NCBI RefSeq assembly: GCF_019844075.1
Contig: NZ_CP081964.1
Span: forward strand, 1,240,001-1,304,000
Direction: 5' to 3'
Source of the DNA: Curtobacterium sp. TC1
GTDB lineage: Bacteria; Actinomycetota; Actinomycetes; Actinomycetales; Microbacteriaceae
Length of the DNA stretch: 64,000 bases
Numbering within the stretch: the stretch's first letter is position 1; the number at the start of each line of letters is the position of its first letter. The position numbers and the translations under genes are program-made. The notes beneath the pieces are model-generated. The model did no database searches. It was not told the origin of the DNA and worked only from the letters and a program-made list of their open reading frames with translations. This document shows, one piece after another, positions 41,139 to 52,293 of this stretch.

Positions 41139-41863
41139 TTGGCGGAGCTCCTGCGGCGCGTGCCGGCGACGGCGACGACCAGGGCGACGGCACCGAGGAC
41201 CAGGCCGCTCAGGCCGAGGAAGCGGCCGACCAGGTCGGGGTCCGCGGGGGCCGTCGAGCCGGCTGCGGCCTCGGCGGTCGGCGTGGCGGCGACCGGGTCG
41301 CCGTCGTCGTCCGTCGCCTCGGCGGCGGTCAGCGTGATCGAGGGGGCCGGGTGCTCGGGCTCGGCTTCGCCGGCCTGCTGCTCCTGGTTCCACTCGACCG
41401 AGCCCTTCTCGCAGGTCTGGATCGCGGGGAACTCGACGAGGTCGCCGGCCTTGCCGTCGGGCAGTGAGAAGGACAGCGCGAAGGTGTCGCGCTCGTCGGC
41501 GGGGAGCGGGGTCTTCGCGGTGTAGGTGATGCTCGTGACGCGCTCGGCCTCGTCCTCGGCGTGCTCACCGTCGGCCGCGGCGGAGGGGCTCGTGTACGGC
41601 TCGGTCGCCTTCGTGATCTTCCAGTTCGGGTTCACGGTCGGGGTGACCTCGATGACCGACTCCGGCACCTGGAACTCGATCTTCGTGGTGGGGGAGCCGT
41701 CGCAGCCGTGCGGGACCGAGAAGGTCGCCGTGGTGTACGAGTTCGCGGCGGTCGAGGTGGCCGTCGCGGACACGTGCGCGCTGGCTGCGCCGGCGGTGCC
41801 GAGGACGATGACGGCCACTGCTCCGAGGGTGACGACGCCGCCGGCGGCGAGACGCTTCTGCAT
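41135..41863 (-). CDS. YcnI-domain (DUF1775) copper-binding membrane protein, 242 aa
   Basis: Signal peptide ending A-S-A before H-V-S; mature N-terminal His and a Trp in N-P-N-W-K-I match the copper site of YcnI. The core shows F-S-V-P-H-G-C, L-P-A/E-D-E-R-D and F-A-L-S-F-S-L-P. A C-terminal transmembrane helix (L-S-G-L-V-L-G-A-V-A-L-V-V-A-V) anchors it. YcnI-CopC pairs are copper acquisition or resistance modules. A BlaI/CopY-like operator lies upstream. Confidence 0.92.
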   Translation of the reverse strand: MQKRLAAGGVVTLGAVAVIVLGTAGAASAHVSATATSTAANSYTTATFSVPHGCDGSPTTKIEFQVPESVIEVTPTVNPNWKITKATEPYTSPSAAADGEHAEDEAERVTSITYTAKTPLPADERDTFALSFSLPDGKAGDLVEFPAIQTCEKGSVEWNQEQQAGEAEPEHPAPSITLTAAEATDDDGDPVAATPTAEAAAGSTAPADPDLVGRFLGLSGLVLGAVALVVAVAGTRRRSSAK

Positions 41864-41895
41864 GGGGATCCTTCGGGGGTTGGTTCGACGGGGTT

Positions 41896-41910
41896 TCTAC
41901 AACTTGTAGA
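41896..41910. promoter_or_regulatory. CopY/BlaI-like operator of the copper genes
   Basis: TCTACAACTTGTAGA is a perfect 15-bp palindrome 32 bases upstream of the YcnI-like ATG. The core TACA/TGTA arms resemble sites for BlaI/CopY-family repressors, a common copper regulator type. No regulator gene is next to it. Confidence 0.6.
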
Positions 41911-42003
41911 GACGACGGGATCACGGTAGCAGGCCCGAACGCCCTGGGCGAACGCGCACGCGAAATCCCGCGGCGCCGCACGGTCGGTGTCACCGGTTGC
42001 GGT

Positions 42004-42009
42004 TAGGCT
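42004..42009 (+). promoter_or_regulatory. -10 box of clpX
   Basis: TAGGCT stands 90 bases before the clpX ATG, giving a leader of about 80 nt; no clear -35 is seen. Confidence 0.35.
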
Positions 42010-42099
42010 CGTGTCCACGACGAGGTGCCCACCAGCAGCGGTGCACCAGCGGCCGGTGCGAGCGCGCGGGCCGGCATGTCCAACCAGGGAGGCACGGCA

Positions 42100-43380
42100 A
42101 TGGCACGCATCGGAGAGAGCGGGGACCTCCTCAAGTGCTCCTTCTGCGGCAAGAGCCAGAAGCAGGTGCAGCAGTTGATCGCCGGTCCGGGTGTCTACAT
42201 CTGTGACGAGTGCGTCGAGCTGTGCAACGAGATCATCGAGGAGCGCCTGGCCGAAGCCGGCGAGGACACCTCGAGCGGTGACTTCGAACTGCCGAAGCCG
42301 CGCGAGATCTTCGACTTCCTGCAGGAGTACGTCATCGGGCAGGACCCGGCGAAGCGCGCCCTCGCCGTGGCCGTCTACAACCACTACAAGCGCATCCGGG
42401 CACAGGGGCAGATCACCGCTGCCGAAGACCGCGACGACATCGAGATCGCGAAGTCGAACATCCTGCTCATCGGTCCGACGGGTTGCGGCAAGACCTACCT
42501 GGCGCAGACCCTGGCGAAGCGCCTCAACGTGCCGTTCGCCGTCGCCGACGCCACCGCCCTGACCGAGGCCGGCTACGTGGGCGAGGACGTCGAGAACATC
42601 CTGCTCAAGCTGATCCAGGCCGCCGACTACGACGTCAAGCGCGCCGAGACCGGCATCATCTACATCGACGAGGTCGACAAGATCGCCCGGAAGGCCGAGA
42701 ACCCGTCGATCACGCGTGACGTCTCGGGCGAAGGCGTGCAGCAGGCACTGCTCAAGATCCTCGAGGGCACGGTCGCCTCCGTCCCGCCGCAGGGTGGTCG
42801 CAAGCACCCGCACCAGGAGTTCATCCAGATCGACACGACGAACGTCCTGTTCATCGTGGCCGGTGCGTTCGCCGGGCTCGAGGACATCGTGTCCTCGCGC
42901 GTCGGCAAGCGGGGGATCGGCTTCGGGGCGCCGCTGCACAGTGCGACCGACCACCAGGACCTGTACTCCGAGGTCCTGCCGGAAGACCTGCACAAGTTCG
43001 GCCTGATCCCCGAGTTCATCGGTCGTCTGCCCGTCGTCACCACGGTGTCGCAGCTCGACCAGGCGGCGCTCATGCAGATCCTGACCGAGCCGAAGAACGC
43101 GCTGATCAAGCAGTACCAGCGGATGTTCCAGATCGACGGCGTCGAGCTCGAGTTCGACCAGGGAGCGCTCGAGGCGATCGCCGACCTGGCCGTGCTGCGC
43201 CAGACCGGTGCCCGCGGCCTGCGTGCCATCCTCGAAGAAGTGCTCGGCCCGGTGATGTTCGACGTCCCCTCCGACGACGACGTGGCTCGCGTGGTGATCA
43301 CCCGCGAGTCCGTGCTCGAGAACGCCGCGCCGACCATCGTGCCGCGGCCTCGGGCGAAGCGCGTCGAGAAGTCGGCGTAG
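42100..43380 (+). CDS. clpX: ATP-dependent Clp protease ATPase subunit ClpX, 426 aa
   Basis: AAA+ unfoldase that feeds ClpP1P2. The N-terminal zinc-binding domain has C-S-F-C and C-D-E-C; Walker A is G-P-T-G-C-G-K-T, Walker [10 protein letters not shown], and the ClpP-binding loop I-G-F-G is present. GGGAGG site 7 nt before the ATG. The copper genes stand between clpP2 and clpX, an interruption of the common order. Closed by a hairpin. Confidence 0.98.
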   Translation: MARIGESGDLLKCSFCGKSQKQVQQLIAGPGVYICDECVELCNEIIEERLAEAGEDTSSGDFELPKPREIFDFLQEYVIGQDPAKRALAVAVYNHYKRIRAQGQITAAEDRDDIEIAKSNILLIGPTGCGKTYLAQTLAKRLNVPFAVADATALTEAGYVGEDVENILLKLIQAADYDVKRAETGIIYIDEVDKIARKAENPSITRDVSGEGVQQALLKILEGTVASVPPQGGRKHPHQEFIQIDTTNVLFIVAGAFAGLEDIVSSRVGKRGIGFGAPLHSATDHQDLYSEVLPEDLHKFGLIPEFIGRLPVVTTVSQLDQAALMQILTEPKNALIKQYQRMFQIDGVELEFDQGALEAIADLAVLRQTGARGLRAILEEVLGPVMFDVPSDDDVARVVITRESVLENAAPTIVPRPRAKRVEKSA

Positions 43381-43394
43381 CGCTCCGGAACGCC

Positions 43395-43428
43395 ACGAGG
43401 GCCCGCACCGTTCGGTGCGGGCCTTCGT
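43395..43428. terminator. clpX terminator hairpin
   Basis: A 16-bp stem with a TT centre and one G-T pair lies 15 bases after the clpX stop; a second hairpin for the convergent gene follows at 43502. Confidence 0.85.
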
Positions 43429-43501
43429 CGTGGTGGGGCGGTCGGCGCGGTGCGCGGGTTGATGTCTGGTTCTTCCCATGACGGCTGCGATGGAAGATGA
43501 G

Positions 43502-43562
43502 ATCGGGCGTACCTGGTCGAAAGTTCCGACCAGGTACGCCCGATTCGACCAGGTACGCCCGG
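43502..43562. repeat. 18-bp perfect hairpin plus an extra arm copy
   Basis: The arms 43502-43519 and 43527-43544 are perfectly complementary around the loop AAAGTTC; the arm CGACCAGGTACGCCCG recurs at 43546-43561. Positioned between convergent clpX and the M3 peptidase gene, it can terminate both. The same motif reappears on the other side of the peptidase gene. Confidence 0.85.
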
Positions 43563-43584
43563 AAGCGCCCGCCCCCGCGGCGCC

Positions 43585-45609
43585 CTACTCCAGCCCGCGG
43601 CGCCGCAGCAGCGGCCCGACCTCGGCGTCACGGCCGCGGAAGTCGCGGTATGCCTCGAGCGGGTCCTTCGAACCACCGACGCCCAGCAGGAGCGAAGCGA
43701 ACCGCCTGCCCGCGGACCGGTCGAGCCCGCCGTTCTCGCGGAACCACTCGACCGTGTCGGCGTCGAGCACCTCGGACCAGATGTACCCGTAGTACCCGGC
43801 GTCGTACCCGCCCGAGAACGTGTGCGCGAAGTACGTCGACGAGTACCGCGGCGGAACGGCCTCGACGGCGATCCCGGCCGACTCGAGTGCCGAGCGTTCG
43901 AAGTCCTCGACGGACGTCACCGCGGCGGCCTCTGCGGCGGAGAGGCGGTGCCACGCCTGGTCGAGCAGCGCTGCGGCCAGGTACTCGGTCGTGCCGAAGC
44001 CCTCGTTGAAGCCCTCGGACTCGCTCAGGCCCAGGACGAGCTCGGGCGGCAGCGGGGCACCGGTCTCGTGGTGCTTGGCGTAGTTCGCCAGGACCGACGG
44101 CCACGACACCCACATCTCGTTCACCTGGCTCGGGAACTCGACGAAGTCGCGTTCGACGTTCGTGCCGGAGAAGCGGGGGTAGGTGGTGCGGGCGATGAGG
44201 CCGTGCAGCGCGTGGCCGAACTCGTGGAAGAGCGTCTCGACCTCGTCCTGGATGAGCAGCGTCGGCGACCCGGGTGCCGGCTTCGCGACGTTGAGGTTGT
44301 TCACCACGACGGGCAGCGTGCCGAGCAGCTCGGACTGCTCGACGACGGGGTTCATCCAGGCGCCGCCGCGCTTGCCGTCGCGCGTGTAGAGGTCGAGCAG
44401 GTAGAGCCCGACGGGCTCGTCGTCGTCGCCGGTGACCTCGAAGACACGGACCTCGTCGTTGTAGCCGTGCAGGTCCGGACGCTCGGTGAACGTCAGGCCG
44501 TACAGCGCTCCGGCAGCGTGGAAGACGCCGTCGTGCAGGACCCGGTCGGCCTCGAAGTAGGGCCGGAGCGCGGAGCTGTCCGCGGCGAACTGCTCTCCGC
44601 GCAGGATCTCGGTGGCGTACGCCCAGTCCCACGACTCGATGTCGAACCCGACGGTGCGGGACCGGACGGCTCGCTCGTCGTCGGCGTTCCGTGCCGCGGC
44701 GCCGACGAGCGACGACAGCAGCCCGTCGACGGCCTCGGGGGTCTTGGCGGTCTCGTCGGCGGTGACGACGGCGGCGTGGTTCGGGAACCCGAGCAGTTCG
44801 GCACGCTCGGCCCGCAGCCGCACGATGCGCAGCAGCACCTCGCGGTTGTCGTACTGGTTCCCGCGGCGACCGCGGGCGAGCGAGGCCTGCATGATCCGCT
44901 CGCGCAGGTCGCGGTTCGCCAGCGACGGCAGCCACGGGTGTCCGGTGTAGAGCGGCAGCGTGATGAGCCACCCCTCGAGCCCGCGGTCGGCGGCGGATCC
45001 GGCGGCGGCGGACTTCGCACCGTCGTCGAGGCCCTCGAGCTCGGCCTCGTCGGTCACGTGCACGGCGGAGTCGTTGGTGTCCTCGAGCAGGTTGCGCTCG
45101 AAGGTGGTGGTGAGCGTCGACAACTCCTGGTTGATCGCGGTCAGGCGCTCCTTGCCGGCGTCGTCGAGTCCGGCGCCCGCCAGGGTCATCTCGGCGTGGG
45201 TGCGCTCGACCAGTCGGAGCGCTTCGCCCTCGAGCCCGGCTGACTCGGCGCCGTCGAGCACGGACTGCACCCGGGCGTAGAGCCGCGAGTCGAGCGTGAT
45301 GGCGTCGCGGTGGGCGGCGAGCAGCGGCGAGATCTCGGCTTCGAGGTCGTGCAGCTCCGGCGTCGAGTCCGCCGACGACAGCGTGAAGAACACGTGGCTG
45401 ACGCGGGTCAGCAACTGCCCGGAGCGCTCGAGAGCGATGAGGGTGTTCTCGACCGTCGGTGCGTGCGGATCGGTGGCGATGGCCTCGACCTCGGCGCGCT
45501 GCTCGGCCATGCCGGCCTCGAAGGCCGGCCGGTAGTGCTCGAGTCGCACGTCGCCGAAGGGCGGCAGTGCGTAGGGGAGGGTGCTCGGGACGTCGAACGG
45601 AGTTGCCAT
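43585..45609 (-). CDS. M3-family zinc oligopeptidase (dipeptidyl carboxypeptidase Dcp type), 674 aa
   Basis: Cytoplasmic peptidase degrading short peptides. The zinc site H-E-F-G-H lies near residue 460 with the third ligand in the following E-F-P-S-Q-V-N-E-M helix; the C-terminal G-Y-D-A-G-Y-Y-G-Y motif is typical of the Dcp/OpdA group. Length fits (about 680). TAGTGT lies 7 nt before the ATG (leaderless). It may complete degradation of peptides released by ClpXP or imported. Confidence 0.95.
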   Translation of the reverse strand: MATPFDVPSTLPYALPPFGDVRLEHYRPAFEAGMAEQRAEVEAIATDPHAPTVENTLIALERSGQLLTRVSHVFFTLSSADSTPELHDLEAEISPLLAAHRDAITLDSRLYARVQSVLDGAESAGLEGEALRLVERTHAEMTLAGAGLDDAGKERLTAINQELSTLTTTFERNLLEDTNDSAVHVTDEAELEGLDDGAKSAAAGSAADRGLEGWLITLPLYTGHPWLPSLANRDLRERIMQASLARGRRGNQYDNREVLLRIVRLRAERAELLGFPNHAAVVTADETAKTPEAVDGLLSSLVGAAARNADDERAVRSRTVGFDIESWDWAYATEILRGEQFAADSSALRPYFEADRVLHDGVFHAAGALYGLTFTERPDLHGYNDEVRVFEVTGDDDEPVGLYLLDLYTRDGKRGGAWMNPVVEQSELLGTLPVVVNNLNVAKPAPGSPTLLIQDEVETLFHEFGHALHGLIARTTYPRFSGTNVERDFVEFPSQVNEMWVSWPSVLANYAKHHETGAPLPPELVLGLSESEGFNEGFGTTEYLAAALLDQAWHRLSAAEAAAVTSVEDFERSALESAGIAVEAVPPRYSSTYFAHTFSGGYDAGYYGYIWSEVLDADTVEWFRENGGLDRSAGRRFASLLLGVGGSKDPLEAYRDFRGRDAEVGPLLRRRGLE

Positions 45610-45616
45610 GGTCACC

Positions 45617-45622
45617 ACACTA
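45617..45622 (-). promoter_or_regulatory. -10 box of a leaderless promoter
   Basis: TAGTGT on the minus strand is 7 nt from the M3 peptidase ATG. Confidence 0.5.
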
Positions 45623-45735
45623 CGGACGTCGCGCCGTGACGGGACGGACGGGAGGCCCGTGGCGGCCTTGCCCCGCGCCTCCCGTCCGCCCTGTGGGTGC
45701 GTTCCTTCCCATCGCGACCGGCCTGGAAAGCGGAA

Positions 45736-45828
45736 TCGGGCGTACCGGGTCAGAAGAAACGACCCGGTATGCCCGAACCGACCAGGGACCCGGTATGCCC
45801 GAACCGACCAGGTACGCCCGGAACGACC
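45736..45828. repeat. hairpin with tandem 26-bp copies
   Basis: Arms 45737-45751 and 45761-45775 form a 15-bp stem with one G-T pair. The right arm continues into a second copy displaced by 26 bp (CCCGGTATGCCCGAACCGAC at 45763 and 45789) and further CGACCAGG copies up to 45828. It lies downstream of the tetR gene (minus strand) and upstream of the M3 gene, and is related to 43502-43562. Confidence 0.75.
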
Positions 45829-45839
45829 AGGTTCGCGCG

Positions 45840-47382
<1,543 letters not shown>

Positions 47383-47397
47383 TCCCTCGGCGATCAC

Positions 47398-47473
47398 GCG
47401 GGCGCCTCGGGGCGCCCGCAGCGTGAGCAGAAATGGTCGGGTCCCTACCAGGGACCCGACCATTTCTGCTCAC
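47398..47473. terminator. two consecutive hairpins, the second with a 24-bp perfect stem
   Basis: The first hairpin (47398-47419) has 9-bp arms with loop TCGG. The second has arms 47423-47446 and 47450-47473 that pair perfectly around ACC. They separate two convergent genes and can end transcription from both sides. The second shares ACCAGGGACCCG with the repeat at 45736-45828. Confidence 0.85.
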
Positions 47474-47509
47474 CAAGCGAACAGCGAACCGCGAACCGCC
47501 GACCGCGCG

Positions 47510-47761
47510 CTAGTCCTCTTCCGCCGCGTCGTCGGGGTTCGTGACCTGGGCGTGCCCGGCATCGTCGAGGTGGATCGAGGTGCCGTCGTCGAGCTCGACG
47601 ATCGGCTTGCCCTCCAGGAACGTCAGGGTCCAGCCCCACGCCCCGGTGTCGACCGACTCCGCAGCGAGCTCGTCCTCGACCCCCCGCACGGCGACGACCA
47701 TCGCCTCGGGCAGTCGCGCAGGCGGCTCCCCACCCACGCCCCATCGTGTGCCCAACTGCAT
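47510..47761 (-). CDS. small conserved protein, 83 aa, unknown
   Basis: Acidic protein starting M-Q-L-G-T-R-W with strand-rich middle (M-V-V-A-V-R-G-V-E, W-T-L-T-F-L-E-G-K-P-I-V-E-L-D-D-G) and a C-terminal D-D-A-A-E-E-D tail. GGAGG lies 5 nt before the ATG, and it starts 65 bases after the end of valS on the same strand, so it is probably in the valS transcript. No family recognised. Confidence 0.8.
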   Translation of the reverse strand: MQLGTRWGVGGEPPARLPEAMVVAVRGVEDELAAESVDTGAWGWTLTFLEGKPIVELDDGTSIHLDDAGHAQVTNPDDAAEED

Positions 47762-47826
47762 CCGTGCCTCCTGTCCGGTGGTGGGCGGGCCGGGTCGCCG
47801 ACGCGACCCGGCCCGGACGGCCGACC

Positions 47827-50421
47827 TTACGCCTGCTGCTCCGCGAGCTCGATCTCGGTGACCGCGAGCTCGTCACCGTCGACGAACGACAGGTTCTCGA
47901 TGCGGCCGACGGCCGCCAGGTCGACCGCCGCGCGCTCGATGAGCACCCGCGTCTCCGTCGGCGCGGCGACCACGGCGCGCGTCACAGGCGTCTTCTGGGA
48001 CGCCTTCGCCGCCGTCTTCGCCCCGCGGATCCCGATGAGCGCCTGCCCGACGGCCGCGAGCAGCCCGGTGGGGGCCGCGTCGGTCGGCAGGTCGGCAGCG
48101 GTCGGCCAGGAGGCCCGGTGCACGCTCGTCTCGTGGGTCCAGGACCACACTTCCTCCGTCGCGTACGGGAGGAACGGTGCCAGCAGTCGGAGCAGCACGT
48201 CGATCGCGCCGCGCAGCGCCAGGACCGCGCTCGCCTGGGTCTCGTGCGTCGCGTCGGCCGCCGTGCCGTAGGCACGCTCCTTCACGAGCTCGAGGTAGTC
48301 GTCGCAGAAGGTCCAGAAGAACCGCTCCACGATCTCGAGCGCACGGGCGTGGTCGAACCCGTCGAACGCGGCGGTGGCCTGCTCGACGACCGCGCCGAGC
48401 TCGGCGAGCATGTCCACGTCGAGCGCCTCGGTGACGTCGCTCGCGCCCTCCGGCAGCGGGAACCCGTAGACGAACTTCGCCGCGTTCAGGACCTTGATCG
48501 CCAGACGACGACCGACCTTGATCTGCTTCGGGTTCTGCGGGTCGAACGCCGCATCCGTGCCGAGTTTCGACGACGCCGCCCAGTAGCGGACCGCGTCGGC
48601 GCCGTGCTGCTCGAGGATCGACAGCGGCGTGACGACGTTGCCCTTCGACTTCGACATCTTCTTGCGGTCGGGGTCGACGATGAAGCCGGAGATGCTCGCG
48701 TGCTTCCACGGCACGGTGTCCGCTTCGAGCTGGCTGCGGAGCACCGTCGTGAAGAGCCACGTGCGGATGATGTCCTGCGCCTGCGGGCGGACGTCGTACG
48801 GGTACACCAGGTCGTAGAGCGCCGGGTCGGTCTCCCACTTGCCCGCGAGCTGCGGGGTGAGCGACGAGGTGGCCCAGGTGTCCATGACGTCGAGCTCGCC
48901 CTGGAACCCACCGGCGACGCCGCGCTGGTCCTCGGAGTAGCCCGGCGCCGGGTCGGACGACGGGTCGACGGGGAGCTGCGCCTCGGTCGGGACGATCGGC
49001 TGGTCGAACACCGGGTTACGGTCGGCGTCGAGCGGGTACCAGACCGGGATCGGCACCCCGAAGAACCGCTGGCGCGAGATGAGCCAGTCGCCGGACAGGC
49101 CACCGACCCAGTTGTCGTACCGGACGCGCATGAAGTCCGGGTGGAACGCGATCTCCTCGCCGCGGGCGCGGAGCATCGCCTTCAGGGCTTCGTCGCGGGC
49201 GCCGTTGACGATGTACCACTGGCGGGTCGAGACGATCTCGAGGGGCTTGTCGCCCTTCTCGAAGAACTTCACCGGGTGGTTGATCGTCTTGACGTCGCCG
49301 ACGAGCTCGCCGGACTCGGTCAGGGCGTCGACGACGACCTTCTTCGCCGAGAACACGGTCTTGCCGGCCATCTCGGCGTAGAGCGCCTTGCCCTGCTCGC
49401 TCTCGATCCACGCGGGCTCGTCGGAGCGGACACGGCCGTCGAAGCCGAGGATCGCGCGGTTCGGCAGCTGCAGCTCGCGCCACCACACGACGTCGGTGGT
49501 GTCGCCGAAGGTGCAGACCATCGCGATGCCGGCGCCCTTGTCCTTCTGTGCCAGGTGGTGCGCGAGCACCGGGACCTCGACGTCGAACAGGGGGGAGCGG
49601 ACGGTGGTGCCGAACAGGTCCTGGAACCGCTCGTCGTCCGGGTGTGCGACGAGGGCGACGCACGCCGGCAGCAGCTCGGGGCGGGTCGTCTGGATCACGA
49701 CGTCGTCGCCGCCGTCCGCACGGTGGAACGCGATGCCGTGGTAGGCGCCGGGCATCTCCTTGTCCTCGAGCTCGGCCTGCGCGACCGCGGTGCGGAACGT
49801 GACGTCCCACAGGGTCGGGGCGTCGGCCTGGTAGGCCTCGCCGCGCTCGAGGTTGCGGAGGAAGGCCCGCTGGGCGCTCGCCCGCGAGGTCTCGTCGATG
49901 GTGCGGTACGACTGCGTCCAGTCCACCGACAGCCCGAGGGTGCGGAAGAGCTCCTCGAACTGCTGCTCGTCCTGCACGGTCAGCTGGTCGCACAGCTCGA
50001 TGAAGTTGCGGCGCGAGATCGGCAGCTGGTCGGCGGCCTTCGACGACTTGCCGTCGCCGCCCTCGAACGGCGGCGTGAAGTCGGGGTCGTAGGGCAGGGT
50101 CGGGTCGCAGCGGACGCCGTAGTAGTTCTGCACGCGTCGCTCGGTCGGCAGGCCGTTGTCGTCCCAGCCCATCGGGTAGAACACGTGCTTGCCCCGCATG
50201 CGCTCGAACCGCGCCTTGAGGTCGGTGTGCGTGTACGAGAACACGTGGCCGATGTGCAGCGACCCGGAGGCGGTCGGAGGCGGGGTGTCGATCGAGTACA
50301 CGGCGTCGCGGTGGCCGGCGGCGTCACGGTCGAAGCGGTAGGTACCGTCCTGCTCCCAGACCGGCCCCCAGACCTGCTCGAGTCCGTCGACGCTGGGCTT
50401 CTCGGGCATGGGCTTGGTCAT
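47827..50421 (-). CDS. valS: valyl-tRNA synthetase, 864 aa
   Basis: Charges tRNA-Val. HIGH motif H56-I-G-H59 and K-M-S-K-S near residue 590; the text M-G-W-D-D-N-G-L-P-T-E-R-R-V-Q-N-Y is diagnostic of the shorter ValS branch shared with archaea and some bacteria. The editing CP1 domain is complete (T-T-R-P-E). The protein lacks the long C-terminal coiled-coil arm of E. coli ValS. ATG 50421 starts the conserved region; the promoter -10 TACGAT (50508-50503, minus strand) leaves a leader of about 75 nt. No T-box is seen. Confidence 0.96.
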   Translation of the reverse strand: MTKPMPEKPSVDGLEQVWGPVWEQDGTYRFDRDAAGHRDAVYSIDTPPPTASGSLHIGHVFSYTHTDLKARFERMRGKHVFYPMGWDDNGLPTERRVQNYYGVRCDPTLPYDPDFTPPFEGGDGKSSKAADQLPISRRNFIELCDQLTVQDEQQFEELFRTLGLSVDWTQSYRTIDETSRASAQRAFLRNLERGEAYQADAPTLWDVTFRTAVAQAELEDKEMPGAYHGIAFHRADGGDDVVIQTTRPELLPACVALVAHPDDERFQDLFGTTVRSPLFDVEVPVLAHHLAQKDKGAGIAMVCTFGDTTDVVWWRELQLPNRAILGFDGRVRSDEPAWIESEQGKALYAEMAGKTVFSAKKVVVDALTESGELVGDVKTINHPVKFFEKGDKPLEIVSTRQWYIVNGARDEALKAMLRARGEEIAFHPDFMRVRYDNWVGGLSGDWLISRQRFFGVPIPVWYPLDADRNPVFDQPIVPTEAQLPVDPSSDPAPGYSEDQRGVAGGFQGELDVMDTWATSSLTPQLAGKWETDPALYDLVYPYDVRPQAQDIIRTWLFTTVLRSQLEADTVPWKHASISGFIVDPDRKKMSKSKGNVVTPLSILEQHGADAVRYWAASSKLGTDAAFDPQNPKQIKVGRRLAIKVLNAAKFVYGFPLPEGASDVTEALDVDMLAELGAVVEQATAAFDGFDHARALEIVERFFWTFCDDYLELVKERAYGTAADATHETQASAVLALRGAIDVLLRLLAPFLPYATEEVWSWTHETSVHRASWPTAADLPTDAAPTGLLAAVGQALIGIRGAKTAAKASQKTPVTRAVVAAPTETRVLIERAAVDLAAVGRIENLSFVDGDELAVTEIELAEQQA

Positions 50422-50687
50422 GGCTGCGCCTTCCGTGCGTGTGTGCGGCACCGAGTCCGTGATGAGGTGCCTGAGTGTCCCCGCGCGATGCGAGGTGTCC
50501 CAATCGTAGCGGGCGGGGCCGACGCCGTTCGCGGGCGGTCGGAGCGGTGGTTACCACACCGACCTGTCGGACACGCCGGACACCTGGTAGTCTGTCGGAG
50601 TTTGTCCGGCGAGCGCGGGTTCGCAGGAACTGCACCGTTGCCGTCCGCCGGACGCCCGAAGGACGCACCGCACACCGGAGGAACGAC
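50422..50687. promoter_or_regulatory. divergent promoter region valS / MHS transporter
   Basis: On the minus strand TACGAT (50508-50503) is the likely valS -10. On the plus strand TAGTCT (50587-50592) is the likely transporter -10, amid several GTCGGACA/TGTCCGGC repeats (50567-50615) that could be an operator. No reading frame of note. Confidence 0.4.
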
Positions 50688-52274
50688 TTGGCACCGAACG
50701 ACGCACCCCACCCGCACGGCGATCGGCCGTTGCCGCACGGCGACCGACCGCTGCGCTCGAAGGGCGCTGCGAAGCGCGCTCGGCGCAAGCTCACGAAGGA
50801 CGACGTGACCGTCGTCGAGGAGTCGCTGCTCAAGCGCGCCGTGGCGGCCGCCGCCCTCGGCAACGCCATGGAGTGGTTCGACTTCGGCATCTTCGCGTAC
50901 CTGACGGTCACCATCTCGCAGGTCTTCCTGCCGCAGGGCGACCCGGCCGCGAACATCGTCGCGACCTTCGGGTTCTTCGCCGCAGCGTTCATCGTCCGAC
51001 CGATCGGTGGCGCCGTGTTCGGCCCGATCGGCGACAAGATCGGTCGGCAGAAGGTCCTCGCACTGACGATGATCCTGATGGCCGCCGGCACGCTGATGAT
51101 CGGCCTGATCCCGTCGTACGACTCGATCGGCTTCTGGGCTCCGGTCCTGCTCCTCGTGGCGCGCTTCGTGCAGGGCTTCTCGACCGGTGGTGAGTACGGC
51201 GGCGCCGCGACCTTCATCGCCGAGTACTCGCCCGACAAGCGCCGCGGGTTCATGGGCTCGTGGCTCGAGTTCGGCACCCTCGCCGGCTACGTGCTCGGTG
51301 CGTCGATCGTCACCGGCCTGCAGTTCGGCCTGTCCGAGGACGCCCTGCTCAGCTGGGGCTGGCGCATCCCGTTCATCATCGCGGGCCCGCTCGGTCTGAT
51401 CGGGCTCTACCTGCGCCTCAAGCTGGAGGAGACGCCGGCCTTCCAGAAGCAGCAGGAGCAGGCCGCCGAACGCGAGGGGCAGAAGACGCCGTTCCTCAAG
51501 CTCTTCGCCGAGAACTGGCGCTCGCTCATCATCTGCATCGGCCTGGTCCTGGTCTTCAACGTGACCGACTACATGCTGCTGTCGTACATGCCGACCTACC
51601 TCGAGCAGAACCTCGGCCAGAACGCCACGTTCGGCCTCATCCTGATCGTCGTCGTGATGCTGCTCATGATGGTCGTCATCACCTTCGGTGGCCGGCTGTC
51701 CGACAGGTTCGGCCGTCGTCCGGTGCTCGCTGCCGGCTGCATCGGCTTCATCCTGCTGTCCTGGCCGGCGCTCAAGCTCGTCCAGACCGGCACGGGCGTC
51801 GGGGTGTTCTCCGGCCTGCTGATCCTCGGTGTCGTGCTCGTCACGTTCACCTCGACCATGCCGTCGACGCTGCCCGCGCTGTTCCCGACGATCATCCGCT
51901 ACGGCGCCCTCGCGATCGCGTTCAACGTGTCCGTGTCGCTGTTCGGTGGGACGACCCCGCTCGCGACGTCCGCGCTCATCAACGCTGCGAAGGACGCCGG
52001 CTACGGCTGGGCCGAGGACATCCCGGCCTTCTACCTGATGCTGGCCGCCGTCATCGGGCTCGTCGCGGTGTACTTCACGAAGGAGACCGCGGCCACGCCG
52101 CTCATGGGCTCCGGCCCGACGGTCGGTTCCGAGGACGAGGTCGCCGGCGTGATCGACGACTACAACGACCCGAACTCGGAGTTCGCGCAGTCCGACTGGG
52201 CGAAGGAGTTCGCGACGAGTGAGATCCCGATCATCTCGGGTGACACGCCGAAGAAGGAGTCCGCGGACTCCTGA
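50688..52274 (+). CDS. MFS transporter of the metabolite:H+ symporter (ProP-like) family, 528 aa
   Basis: Twelve membrane segments. Family marks are G-N-A-M-E-W-F-D-F-G-I-F-A-Y (helix 1), R-P-I-G-G-A-V-F-G-P-I-G-D-K-I-G-R after helix 2, and G-G-E-Y-G-G-A-A-T-F-I-A-E in helix 4; ProP relatives import proline, betaine or carboxylates. The TTG at 50688 is chosen because GGAGGA lies 5 nt before it and no ATG/GTG fits. The N-terminus carries a P-H-G-D-R-P-L duplication and a basic stretch; the C-terminus is a long acidic tail, as in osmosensing ProP, but no coiled coil is evident. Confidence 0.9.
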   Translation: MAPNDAPHPHGDRPLPHGDRPLRSKGAAKRARRKLTKDDVTVVEESLLKRAVAAAALGNAMEWFDFGIFAYLTVTISQVFLPQGDPAANIVATFGFFAAAFIVRPIGGAVFGPIGDKIGRQKVLALTMILMAAGTLMIGLIPSYDSIGFWAPVLLLVARFVQGFSTGGEYGGAATFIAEYSPDKRRGFMGSWLEFGTLAGYVLGASIVTGLQFGLSEDALLSWGWRIPFIIAGPLGLIGLYLRLKLEETPAFQKQQEQAAEREGQKTPFLKLFAENWRSLIICIGLVLVFNVTDYMLLSYMPTYLEQNLGQNATFGLILIVVVMLLMMVVITFGGRLSDRFGRRPVLAAGCIGFILLSWPALKLVQTGTGVGVFSGLLILGVVLVTFTSTMPSTLPALFPTIIRYGALAIAFNVSVSLFGGTTPLATSALINAAKDAGYGWAEDIPAFYLMLAAVIGLVAVYFTKETAATPLMGSGPTVGSEDEVAGVIDDYNDPNSEFAQSDWAKEFATSEIPIISGDTPKKESADS

Positions 52275-52293
52275 CCCCGGTCAGACCCGCCCT

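Noticed and set aside
50422..50520. T-box or other riboswitch in front of valS
   Set aside because: The leader is only about 75 nt and has no AGGTGGNACCGCG-type sequence.
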